Source: Rhodococcus sp. RD6.2 (GTDB taxonomy: Bacteria; Actinomycetota; Actinomycetes; Mycobacteriales; Mycobacteriaceae). Taken from it: a DNA stretch of 64,000 nucleotides. The first letter of the stretch is position 1, and each line of letters opens with the position of its first letter. Both the position numbers and the translations under genes were made by a program. This document shows positions 44,625-51,791 of the stretch, piece by piece. The stretch spans positions 364,324-428,323 of the forward strand of contig NZ_CVQP01000001.1 in assembly GCF_001040705.1 (NCBI RefSeq), written 5' to 3'. The notes under the pieces were generated by a model. That model worked only from the letters and a program-made list of their open reading frames with translations, made no database searches and was not told where the DNA came from.

Positions 44625-44900
44625 TCAGTCCAGCGACGCCGGCTTGAACTCCCCGTACAGGCCGCGGTCCTCACCGGCGAGGTACTGCTGATGCTGGTGG
44701 TCTGCGCGCGCGGCGAGGTGCACCCGTTCGGCCTTCTCGCCGTTGAGTCGGTCCTGACGCTTCTGCCACCAGGCGATGCTGCCGACGTAGCTGCCCCACA
44801 CGATCAGCGCGAACAGGGCGAGGCCGACCAGCAGCTTCCAGTAGGTGAGGATCAGTCCGAGGGCGATGAACCCGAGGATCCATGGCGCGATGCCCTTCAT
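44625..44900 (-). CDS. Small membrane protein of the integrated element (91 aa)
   Basis: A 91-residue protein starting ATG 44900 with a strong GGAAGGAG site. Two N-terminal hydrophobic stretches (IAPWILGFIALGLILTYW and LLVGLALFALIVWGSYV) are followed by a charged, Gln/His-rich cytoplasmic tail. Its 5' region shares a 16-base sequence and a conserved hairpin with the lipoprotein gene at 45497. No family recognised; small membrane proteins of this kind occur in actinomycete plasmid transfer regions. Confidence 0.65.
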   Translation of the reverse strand: MKGIAPWILGFIALGLILTYWKLLVGLALFALIVWGSYVGSIAWWQKRQDRLNGEKAERVHLAARADHQHQQYLAGEDRGLYGEFKPASLD

Positions 44901-44920
44901 GGCGTGCTCCTTCCGGTGTT

Positions 44921-44976
44921 CGGATTCAACCAGACCGCAGACGTGCGTCCATCGTTGTCATTCACGCGACGGACGC
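44921..44976 (-). repeat. Conserved leader element, copy A
   Basis: Contains the 16-base block CGGATTCAACCAGACC (44921-44936) and a hairpin with arms 44945-44954 and 44967-44976 around a 12-base loop that includes TGTCATTC. It precedes the minus-strand gene starting at 44900. Copy B lies at 45501-45560. Confidence 0.6.
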
Positions 44977-45041
44977 GGCCCGGCGCGTCAGCCTCCGACC
45001 GCTGCGAGGTGCGCACGGAGTCGGCCCCTGGGCCCAACTCC

Positions 45042-45497
45042 CTACTTGCCCAGCGCTTGGGAGACCCGGTCGTAGGCTTCGAGCATCGCGGTGTACTCGG
45101 GGCACTTGAATCGCGCGCTCAGTAGATACCGAGCCCGGACTTGCTGTTCGGTTCGCCCGGATTCCTGAGCCTGCTTGGCTACAAGCGGGTCGAGGGTGTC
45201 CGCAGCTGTCACGGCGGCGCCTGACGATGTCACTGACGGCCCGCTGGTCGACTTTGCGAATCCTTGAACCACACCGCAGTCCGCGGCAGCCACCGCGACA
45301 GTCGCTTCGACTGTCTCTGGTTGATCTGCTGCCGCGTCGGCCGCGGCCATGCTCTTGCCGTAGACCTCGTATGCCACCGCGTACGTGTACTCGCGATCTG
45401 TCATGGTTGGCGCGACGTCACTTGAGTCGCCGTTGCTGCAGGCGGTCGCCGCCAGCAGCGCGATGGCTGCGGCACTGGTCGCGATGGTCCGTTTCAT
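45042..45497 (-). CDS. Putative lipoprotein of the integrated element
   Basis: A 151-residue protein. The basic N-terminus MKRT, hydrophobic IATSAAAIALLAATAC and a following SNGDSS give a lipoprotein signal with the acylated Cys near residue 19. The mature part is Ala/Thr-rich with a pair of later cysteines (ADCGVV, FKCPEY) that may form a disulfide. ATG 45497 is taken as the start. The leader carries copy B of the hairpin element. No family recognised. Confidence 0.65.
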   Translation of the reverse strand: MKRTIATSAAAIALLAATACSNGDSSDVAPTMTDREYTYAVAYEVYGKSMAAADAAADQPETVEATVAVAAADCGVVQGFAKSTSGPSVTSSGAAVTAADTLDPLVAKQAQESGRTEQQVRARYLLSARFKCPEYTAMLEAYDRVSQALGK

Positions 45498-45500
45498 GTG

Positions 45501-45560
45501 CGGATTCAACCAGACCTACCGGTCGCGTTCGCCGCTGTCATTCGAACGGCGGACGCGACC
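45501..45560 (-). repeat. Conserved leader element, copy B
   Basis: Carries the same 16-base block (45501-45516) as copy A, then a 14-base-pair stem (arms 45521-45534 and 45547-45560, one G-T pair) with a 12-base loop containing TGTCATTC. Stem sequences differ from copy A while loop and pairing are kept. It lies just upstream of the lipoprotein start. Confidence 0.6.
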
Positions 45561-45568
45561 GGTCTGCG

Positions 45569-46212
45569 TCATGCTGTCGCGCTGACCGTGCCGAGCGGAG
45601 CCGATTCGTGGGCTGCGACGAGACTGTCGCGACCGCCGGGTCCGACGAGGCGGTGCACCGCGTCCTTCGACAGCCCGCTCGCGCGTGCGATGTCGCGCAG
45701 CGACATGCTCGTGGTGGCGAGCAGGTGTCGCGCCCTGTGTCGCTTTCCTCGCGAGACGACGCCTGTGGAATCGAGGTGGACGGTGCGACGACATCAAAGA
45801 GTCCGTCGCTGACGTTGTCGTCCTGCGTCTCAGTGTGTCGGTCCTGGCCGCCAGATTCGCCGTGCGACACCGGCTCAGGTGAGACAACAAGGGTGAGGGC
45901 TGGCGTCTCAGCGTCGCGTCCTTCGTCGGGCGTCTCGGCGGCGTCAGCTGGCGCCGTGGCGGTGGTGTCGCGGTGGAGTTGCACGGCGAGGTGCAGTGCG
46001 ACGAGCAGGCACAGCGGCGGGACGACTGCGCCAGCCCAGCCGGGGAGCGGGCCCGGCGGGAGGAGGTGCGCCGCGGCGCCCGCGACAATCGACACGACGG
46101 TTGACGCAACGAGCAGTGTCCATGCGTACCGACGCGACGAGCGCAGTCGCATCACGGCGGCCGTCGCGACGACCGCGAGGCCGTCGATGGCGAGGAGCCA
46201 CCCCTTCGCCAT
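45569..46212 (-). pseudogene. DUF2637/Spd-like transfer-associated protein with C-terminal HTH, frameshifted
   Basis: From ATG 46212 the frame encodes a DUF2637-like membrane region (GWLLAIDGLAVVATAAVM, then two more hydrophobic helices, to about residue 85) and a polar linker. Past about base 45750 this frame becomes nonsense-like, while the adjacent frame encodes a clear helix-turn-helix, MSLRDIARASGLSKDAVHRLV, ending at 45569. DUF2637 proteins commonly end in such an HTH. The second frame has a stop at 45794-45796, so one indel between about 45795 and 45740 explains the layout. The N-terminal membrane helices usual for the family also appear shortened. Likely a broken gene. Confidence 0.6.
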
Positions 46213-46339
46213 GCTGGGTGGCGTAGTCGAACGTGGCGTGCTCGATGAGTGCGTCGATCAGTCCGCCGACGGCGGCGTACTCGGGCGAGGTGCGCGGGAA
46301 GCGGGCGCGGTAGGCGACGGCGAGCTGCAGGTGCGTCAC
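45944..46339 (-). CDS. Short coupled reading frame, uncertain
   Basis: A GTG at 46339 overlaps the stop of the upstream replication-like gene (GTGA), the coupling usual in such operons. The first 43 residues (VTHLQLAVAYRARFPRTSPEYAAVGGLIDALIEHA in sense, shown in pieces: LQLAVAYRARF, TSPEYAAVGG) look protein-like. After that the frame runs for 269 bases under the DUF2637 gene and turns Arg-rich, so only the start is credible; the end may have been lost by mutation. Confidence 0.3.
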   Translation of the reverse strand: MTHLQLAVAYRARFPRTSPEYAAVGGLIDALIEHATFDYATQHGEGVAPRHRRPRGRRDGRRDATALVASVRMDTARCVNRRVDCRGRRGAPPPAGPAPRLGWRSRPAAVPARRTAPRRATPPRHHRHGAS

Positions 46340-47193
46340 TGCGCTACCGCCGCGGCGCGGCAGGAGCACCGTCGGACAGGCAGGCCCGTCTCGGCGTCCT
46401 CGATCAAGCCCTCGACACACTCGCCGCACAGCGCCACAGCGGGGCGGGTGGTGCGCGGCAACGGCATCGCCTCCCAGAGACGCAGCCAGCCGTGCACGTG
46501 CATCGTCGGGTTCTCGGGCCGGTGCGCGCGCTTCGCTGCGTCGACGAGCGCGGGGATCTCGTGCAGGTCGATCCTCGCGAGGATCTCGCCGCGCTGCGCT
46601 GCCTTCGTGCGGGCGTAGCTGGCGGGCAGGCCCGCGACGAGGGTGGCGGCCTCGAGGTCGGCGAGCTTCGCCGCGTCAGCGGTCTGGATCTCCTGGACCT
46701 TCTCCGACAACGACGTCGCAGGGTTCGTCGTGCACTGCCGCGGGCGGCGTGCTCGGGGCGCGGGGTTGTTGTTGGTCTCAGTCCTTCGTGATCGATCCTT
46801 TGTGAAAGCGCCGGACCGACCGACGTCGGCACGACCGCGAGGCGGAATCTCAGGCCCCGGATCGGCAGAGGTGATCGGCTCCTCGAAGATCGTCTACAGG
46901 GTGTGCCACCGCCCGCGCTCGTCCTGGACCTTCTCGCGGACGAGGTAGCCGTGCTCCTCGAGCTCACGCATGGCGGTGCGGACCGCGTCGTGGCCCTCGG
47001 TGGGGGACTGCGCAGCAAGGGATTCGGAGCGGGTGCGCCAGTCGGCAGGCTTCGAGAGCAGCCACATCAAGATGCCGCGAGCGCGGAAGCTCAGACGGGC
47101 GTCGTTGAGGACTGCGTTGGAGAGTACGGTGAAGTGATCCGCGCGACGAGGTCCGCGCTGAATCCCACCCGAGATGTGGGTATTCTCTGACAC
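46336..47193 (-). pseudogene. Replication-initiator-like winged-helix protein interrupted by an amber codon
   Basis: GTG 47193 follows AAGGAG at six bases. The N-terminal 95 residues form a winged helix typical of actinobacterial plasmid/phage replication proteins: HFTVLSNAVLNDARLSFRARG, LLSKPADWRT, AVRTAMRELEEHGYLVREKV. A TAG at 46894-46896 follows WHTL, but the same frame then continues without a stop for 185 codons (TIFEEPITSADPGPE onward) to 46336, including a Cys-rich end (CGEC, CSC). One C-to-T change from CAG would create the stop. Either a nonsense-mutated gene or, less likely, a readthrough gene. Confidence 0.65.
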
Positions 47194-47458
47194 GTCGAAC
47201 TCCTTGACTAGTTCGGCCATGCCCCGGGAGCGTTGGCGCGCTCGCCGGGGTCCTTTTCTGTTGTGGTGCGGTGATCGTGACACAGCGCGCACCGGCTGTC
47301 CACCAACCTGATTCGCGATTCGCCGGACGTCGGTCGGCCTGAATCGCCGCGCGCACGAGTTGTCACACACTTGTCACTACTCGTGCTTTGTCGCCCTGTC
47401 GCCCGCTTCGCTCGCCTTCGTAAACGCGCTGGTCGGCTCGCTTCGCTTCGCCCCACGG

Positions 47459-47507
47459 GCGGACCTAAAATCCGCCAAGTGTCGGTTCGAGCCCGGCCGG
47501 GGGGCAC
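47459..47507 (+). repeat. Partial tRNA copy, right-hand attachment site
   Basis: Matches the 3' half of the tRNA (43305-43351) with 26 bases perfect and four differences in the rest, including one extra G in the acceptor strand. It lacks the 5' half and cannot make a tRNA. Interpreted as attR of the element. Confidence 0.8.
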
Positions 47508-47551
47508 CAGGTTGACGCAGGTCGGTGCGCTTGCCGGACGTGCGTGTGTGG

Positions 47552-47950
47552 TCAGGCCCTGTGGAGAAACCCGCTTCGGTAGTAGTCCTCGTCCTCGTGT
47601 GCGGGTTCTGCTGGTGGTCGGGTCACGGTCGTGGCTTCAGCGCCCAGTTCTCCGATGACCTTGGACACCAACGGATCTGACGTGAGTTCGTCGCGAAGAG
47701 CTTGTGCCTCGTGTGCGGCTTCGGCGCATGCTTCGCGGTGGGTGTCGGTGACGGCCGCTGCCAGTGCTGCCGCCCCGTTGGCGGAGAGGGCGGAGTCGGT
47801 GATGGTCAGCGCGGTGATGTGGCCGGCGGCGTCGACTTCGATGGTGACGTGCCCGTCGGCGGACCGGGCGCGTCCGCGGACGAGTGTCACCGCGTCGTGG
47901 ACGCGTCGTGCTTTCGCGGCGAGGTCGGCGAACGGCGCGTTGGTCGTCAT
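47552..47950 (-). CDS. YbaB/EbfC family DNA-binding protein
   Basis: A 132-residue protein with the YbaB core: an amphipathic first helix, a VTLVRGRARSADGHVTIEVDAAGHITALTI sheet (two strands) and an acidic C-terminal helix. Homologues bind DNA as dimers. Stand-alone YbaB-like genes are frequent next to ESX/WXG100-related genes in Mycobacteriales, as here. It may be the last gene of the minus-strand block starting at 50542. Confidence 0.8.
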   Translation of the reverse strand: MTTNAPFADLAAKARRVHDAVTLVRGRARSADGHVTIEVDAAGHITALTITDSALSANGAAALAAAVTDTHREACAEAAHEAQALRDELTSDPLVSKVIGELGAEATTVTRPPAEPAHEDEDYYRSGFLHRA

Positions 47951-47987
47951 GTGTGGCTTTCGGAGTCGTCGGGCGGCAGGCGAATCG

Positions 47988-48545
47988 CTACGGGGTCGGG
48001 TCCGTGCGGGCGGCGGGCAGGCGGCAGCCGGTGTGGGCGCTGATGAGAGCGTTCACCTTGGAGCCGAGCATGATGCGATCGCCGCTGTCACTGGTGAGGA
48101 CCACGTCGTGGTCGCCGGGCTTGTCGACGCGGACGGTGAGATCGGTGATCCCGAGCGGAGCGGCGATGTCACGGGCGGACTGAAGGACGCGAGGCCAGGC
48201 CGCATCGGAGATCGGAACGGGAGTGACGAGTTTCTGCAGATAGATCTTGAGGCCGTCGGTCTTGGCAAAGGCGCCACCACATCCACCCTGGGATCGTTCG
48301 TCCTGCCATTCCCAGCGCAGCTCCGGTGCGATCGCCGTCGCGGCGTCGGCGATCTGTACGACGACGGCGGTGAGTTCGGCTTCGGTCTCCTCGAGCGTAG
48401 GAAGGGCGGGGAGTTGTGCTGCGGCTGCGGCGATCTCGTCGTCGGTGTGGTTGTAGGGGTTGCCCATGAGGTCTCCGCATGCGGTGGTCAGAAGTGTCAG
48501 GGTGGCGGCGAGCGCGGCGAGCAGTGGCAGGGCGCGTCGGGTCAT
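47988..48545 (-). CDS. LppA-like lipoprotein
   Basis: A 185-residue predicted lipoprotein. Signal: basic MTRR, hydrophobic core LPLLAALAATLTLL and TTAC lipobox with Cys near residue 23. The mature domain has the WEWQDERSQGGCGGAF stretch near residue 105 seen in the LppA family and a C-terminal cysteine that could pair with it. The start overlaps the DUF1023 stop (ATGA). Function unknown; cell-envelope location. Confidence 0.82.
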   Translation of the reverse strand: MTRRALPLLAALAATLTLLTTACGDLMGNPYNHTDDEIAAAAAQLPALPTLEETEAELTAVVVQIADAATAIAPELRWEWQDERSQGGCGGAFAKTDGLKIYLQKLVTPVPISDAAWPRVLQSARDIAAPLGITDLTVRVDKPGDHDVVLTSDSGDRIMLGSKVNALISAHTGCRLPAARTDPTP

Positions 48546-50236
48546 CGGTACACCACCTGGTCGGGGAGTCCGGCCACGATCGAGGCCATGTTGTATCCGG
48601 ACATTCGGAGCTCCTTGTTGTCGCCGAGTTGTGGATATTCGCTGTGGGAGCCGACGCCGTCGCGGGCGACGCCGTCCGGGCTGGTGCCCGCGTCGGTGGA
48701 GAGTTGTTCGAAGTCGGAGGTGCTGGGATCCGGTCCGAACAGGTGTCCCTTGCCTGCCTCGGGGATCAGGATGTCGCCGTCGGCTTCCATCACGTAGCCG
48801 TGGCCATCGGGGAGGCCGAGGTCGGATTCGTCGTCAGCATTGATGCCGGGTGATCCGTAGAACACGGCGTCGTCGACGGGCTGCCCGGGTCCGGGGTCGT
48901 GGAGGGCGAGGCCGGTGGTGAGGGACCCGTAGGAGTGCCCGAGGGCGGTGAGGTGCGGGTCAGGTTGCGTCGATGCGACATCGAGGCCGTCGTAGAAGGA
49001 TGCGAGCTTGGGGGCGCCCGCGTTCGCCCGGTCGGTCTGGACGACGTCGCCGTAGCCGCGAAGGCCGTCCGAGACCGGGTTCGAGGGGCCGCTGGTCGCC
49101 TGCGGTGGTTCGTATCCCAACCACGCGATGCCTGCGACGGTCTCGTCGCCGCGCCCGGCGCGGATGAGTTGATCCTTCGCTTCGGATCGAAGTTCCGTGG
49201 TCTCGTCGACCATGCTGCCGAGGGACCCGTCGATCGTGGTGTTCAGTCCGGGGGTGGTGACGGAGATGTGGTCGGCGGTATCGGGATCGCCCACGGCGAA
49301 GGCGGCCATGCCGCGTTCACCCGACTGCAGGTCGAGGAGCATCAGCCGGCCGTCGGGGTTGTCGGCGACGATGTTCTCGAGTTCGTCGAGGTCGCGGAGT
49401 TTCTGTTCGGTGTACCAGAGTGCGGCGTCCTCGTTCGTGAAGGTGCCGCCGAAGACGTTGTCGTCGAGGTTGGCCCGGTGGCGATCGCGTTCGGCTTCGA
49501 GGCGGGCGCGTTCGTCGTCGAATCGGCTGACGTTCGCCTCGTGGCGCACCGCCGAGGGAATGCCGTCACGGTTGCCGACCCAGTCCGGATGTTCGTCGAC
49601 GATCCCACGCCGTTGTTCCTCGGTGAGCGAGTCCCAATACTGCTTGTTCTCCCTCGCGGACGCATCGGAGCCCGGCGGTGCGGGCAGGTCGCCTGCGGCA
49701 ACGGTCCCCACCCTGCTGTCGCCGGTATCGCCGAGTTCGGCGGTCGCGGCGTCGAGGGCGGCGCCTGCTCTGGCGTCGAGTTCGTCGACCGTGGCGAGGG
49801 CGGGTATCAGCCGCGCCTGGAAACCGGATGCCTGTTCGTCCAGTTGTGCTTGGAGGAGTAGGTCTGCGACCGGGTTGCCGGTGACCAGCGGTGGCGCAGT
49901 CACCCGCCCATCGTCGGCGACAGCGAATCCGGAGGCGAGTGCCTCGTCGGCGATGCCGATGGCCGTGGTTCTGGCTGCGCCGATCGAGGCCGCGGCGTTC
50001 GTCAGCGCGTCGGCCTGCGCGGTCACCGCTGCGCGGATGCGGCGGGCCTCGTCGTGTTCCGTTTCGGAGCGTGCCCCCGCGGCCCTGCCTGCGGTGCCGC
50101 GCCACACGGTGTTGGCGACGTGGTCCCTGGCCGCGTCCGCGGACTCGCCGAAGGTGCGGTTCGATTCGACGATCGCGGTGGCCGCGGCGTCGAGGAGCTC
50201 CGGTTGCCATGTGCGGAGTCGTGACACTGCGACCAT
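48542..50236 (-). CDS. DUF1023 alpha/beta hydrolase with WXG100-like N-terminus
   Basis: A 564-residue protein. The first 160 residues are helical and resemble ESX/WXG100 substrates (TWQPELLDAAATAIVESN, VWRGTAG). The C-terminal half is a DUF1023 alpha/beta-hydrolase with nucleophile elbow LGHSYGSLTTGLAL near residue 430 and a possible catalytic His late in the chain (GVGSHSEYP). No classical signal peptide, consistent with type VII-dependent export. It abuts the ESX-like gene at 50237. Lipid or peptide hydrolysis at the envelope is possible; substrate unknown. Confidence 0.83.
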   Translation of the reverse strand: MVAVSRLRTWQPELLDAAATAIVESNRTFGESADAARDHVANTVWRGTAGRAAGARSETEHDEARRIRAAVTAQADALTNAAASIGAARTTAIGIADEALASGFAVADDGRVTAPPLVTGNPVADLLLQAQLDEQASGFQARLIPALATVDELDARAGAALDAATAELGDTGDSRVGTVAAGDLPAPPGSDASARENKQYWDSLTEEQRRGIVDEHPDWVGNRDGIPSAVRHEANVSRFDDERARLEAERDRHRANLDDNVFGGTFTNEDAALWYTEQKLRDLDELENIVADNPDGRLMLLDLQSGERGMAAFAVGDPDTADHISVTTPGLNTTIDGSLGSMVDETTELRSEAKDQLIRAGRGDETVAGIAWLGYEPPQATSGPSNPVSDGLRGYGDVVQTDRANAGAPKLASFYDGLDVASTQPDPHLTALGHSYGSLTTGLALHDPGPGQPVDDAVFYGSPGINADDESDLGLPDGHGYVMEADGDILIPEAGKGHLFGPDPSTSDFEQLSTDAGTSPDGVARDGVGSHSEYPQLGDNKELRMSGYNMASIVAGLPDQVVYR

Positions 50237-50542
50237 CTAGACGTCCCCGGGAGGGGCGTCGAGGTTGCGGCGGAAAGCCTCGTCGGCGGCGTCGTATTCG
50301 CGCGCATTGCCTTCCGCTGTCGACGCCATGTCGCGCAGGCGCTCGGCGGTGGCGCTGTAGGACAGGAGCAGCGAGTGCCCGGCACGGGCTGCCGATGCTG
50401 CGATCGAGGATTCTTGCATCGCAGCGGTGGCGGCGGTGATCGCGGTGGAAGGGTCGACGTCCGAGATCCGATCGGCCTCGCTGGTCAACGACGCAGCGAG
50501 CAAACGCAACGCGTCGGTGTCGACATCGAGCGGTTCCCCCAC
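50237..50542 (-). CDS. ESX/EspC-like small helical protein
   Basis: A 101-residue protein predicted as two helices. Features of the WXG100/EspC type: DTDALRLLAASLTSEADRIS at the N-terminus, no signal peptide, and a charged C-terminus AADEAFRRNLDAPP; the central WxG is not obvious. GTG start at 50542. Its gene abuts the DUF1023 hydrolase with no gap, a recurring pair in Mycobacteriales, suggesting that the two are co-secreted or form a complex. Confidence 0.72.
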   Translation of the reverse strand: MGEPLDVDTDALRLLAASLTSEADRISDVDPSTAITAATAAMQESSIAASAARAGHSLLLSYSATAERLRDMASTAEGNAREYDAADEAFRRNLDAPPGDV

Positions 50543-50690
50543 AGCAAATCCCCTCTGCCGTTCCGCGTCACACCTCGATGGTGCTGGATGCGAATGCGTC
50601 GGCCCCGCCTTGGAACGGAGCTCACGAGGTTTGACGCAGACGGGAGGTGCTCGGTTCCACCGAGTCGGAAGACCGTTGCTGTACGGGTGA

Positions 50691-51092
50691 CTACCTGCGC
50701 AGCCCGATGAAGTCGGCGACCCCGCGTCCTGCGCTCTCGATCATCCCGATCGGTTTCAACGCGATCTCGGCGACTCCGACGAGCCGCTCCACCCGGTCGA
50801 CGACCGTTTCGAGGCGCGCAACGACGGCGACCATGCGTTCCGCGATGGCGTCGACGTTGTCGAGGGACTCCACGAACCGGTTCAACGCCCCGTCGAGTGT
50901 CGTGATGGTCGCGTTCATGTCGCCCATGGTGGCGTCGATGCCGGTGAGAGCGCCGTCGAGGTCGGTGAGGATGGTGTCGACCTGACTCACCGTGAGGTCG
51001 GCGTTGAGTGCGGCCTGCGCGAGCCGGCGGAAGCGTTGCCGCTCGGGCGCCGCTTGGCCGGAATCTCCTCGTGTGCCCGTGTTGTCGACCAT
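50691..51092 (-). CDS. Hypothetical coiled-coil protein
   Basis: A 133-residue protein dominated by one long helix with hydrophobic-repeat character (DTILTDLDGALTGIDATM, then LVGVAEIALKPIGMIESAGRG at the end). The C-terminus may peripherally contact membrane. ATG 51092. Similar small coiled-coil proteins occur by ESX-type genes, but no family was recognised. It is separated by 148 bases from the ESX-like gene. Confidence 0.6.
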   Translation of the reverse strand: MVDNTGTRGDSGQAAPERQRFRRLAQAALNADLTVSQVDTILTDLDGALTGIDATMGDMNATITTLDGALNRFVESLDNVDAIAERMVAVVARLETVVDRVERLVGVAEIALKPIGMIESAGRGVADFIGLRR

Positions 51093-51341
51093 GCGGCCGA
51101 TTATTCACCGACGGGTCGCCAGGCGAGGGCTCCTGTGCCGGTGTGACGACACACACGCACGGTTCGGAGCAACGTTGGCAATACATTGGCAAACACAATG
51201 TGCGAAGCTTGCGCAGCGGTCTGAACCGCTGGTTCGGGGTGGATGCGGATTTCGTGGGTTGTTGCGTGTCACCTCGTAGTGCGTTGCCCCGTCCCCGGGA
51301 TCGGGGGCGGGTCCTCCTTCTCGTGAAAGTGGTTGCAACTC

Positions 51342-51725
51342 ATGCTCGACTCGTTCTGGGATTTCCTCTGGTACACCCTGCTGATCTTCGCCTTCGTGGC
51401 GTACCTGATCATCCTGTTCCAGATCATCGGCGACCTGTTCCGGGACCACAAGCTCAGTGGTCTGTGGAAGGCCGTCTGGATCTTCTTCCTCATCGTGTTG
51501 CCGTACCTGACGGCGTTCGCGTACCTGATCTTCCGTGGCCGCGGCATGACCGAGCGTGCGTTGGCTGCGCACGCCGACGCGCAGAAGGCTGCAGACGCGT
51601 ACATCAAGCAGGTTGCGGCCTCGGGCAACCCGGCAGAGTCGATCGCATCGGCGAAGGCGCTGCTCGACTCGGGCACGATCGACCAGGCCGAGTTCGACCA
51701 GTTGAAGGCCAAGGCTCTCGCCTGA
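51342..51725 (+). CDS. PLDc_N/SHOCT-domain membrane protein
   Basis: A 127-residue protein with two membrane helices: FLWYTLLIFAFVAYLIILF and AVWIFFLIVLPYLTAFAYL followed by IFRGRGM, which is the PLDc_N pattern, then a C-terminal SHOCT motif (ALLDSGTIDQAEFDQLKAKAL). Such stand-alone proteins are common in actinobacteria; the function is unknown. The intergenic region upstream (51093-51341) carries a TTGGCA direct repeat near 51175-51190. A strong bidirectional terminator follows. Confidence 0.83.
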   Translation: MLDSFWDFLWYTLLIFAFVAYLIILFQIIGDLFRDHKLSGLWKAVWIFFLIVLPYLTAFAYLIFRGRGMTERALAAHADAQKAADAYIKQVAASGNPAESIASAKALLDSGTIDQAEFDQLKAKALA

Positions 51726-51734
51726 CAAAGACTC

Positions 51735-51771
51735 TCGGGCGCTCGGCCGGGTGAACCGGCCGAGCGCCCGA
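51735..51771. terminator. Bidirectional terminator hairpin
   Basis: Sixteen-base arms (51735-51750 and 51756-51771) are perfectly complementary with a five-base GTGAA loop. It lies between convergent genes and should stop transcription from both sides. Confidence 0.85.
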
Positions 51772-51791
51772 ACTGTCTCGAGTGACGCTTG

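Larger units (their letters stand above)
43312..47491. mobile_element. Decayed tRNA-integrated genetic element, about 4.1 kb
   Basis: A 26-base perfect direct repeat, 43312-43337 inside the tRNA and 47466-47491, brackets the region; similarity extends across about 48 bases of the tRNA 3' half with few mismatches. This is the classical footprint of a tyrosine-recombinase element. Contents are on the minus strand: a replication-initiator-like gene with an amber codon, a frameshifted DUF2637/Spd-like gene, a lipoprotein and small membrane proteins. DUF2637 proteins occur in actinomycete integrative conjugative elements and plasmids. No integrase or excisionase is recognisable, so the element appears stranded. 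Confidence 0.75.

Noticed and set aside
43352-47465. Integrase gene within the element
   Set aside because: Searched all frames for tyrosine or serine recombinase motifs; none found, and no frame is long enough apart from those described.
47459-47507. Second tRNA gene
   Set aside because: Only the 3' half is present, with mismatches in T and acceptor arms; no D arm or 5' acceptor strand.
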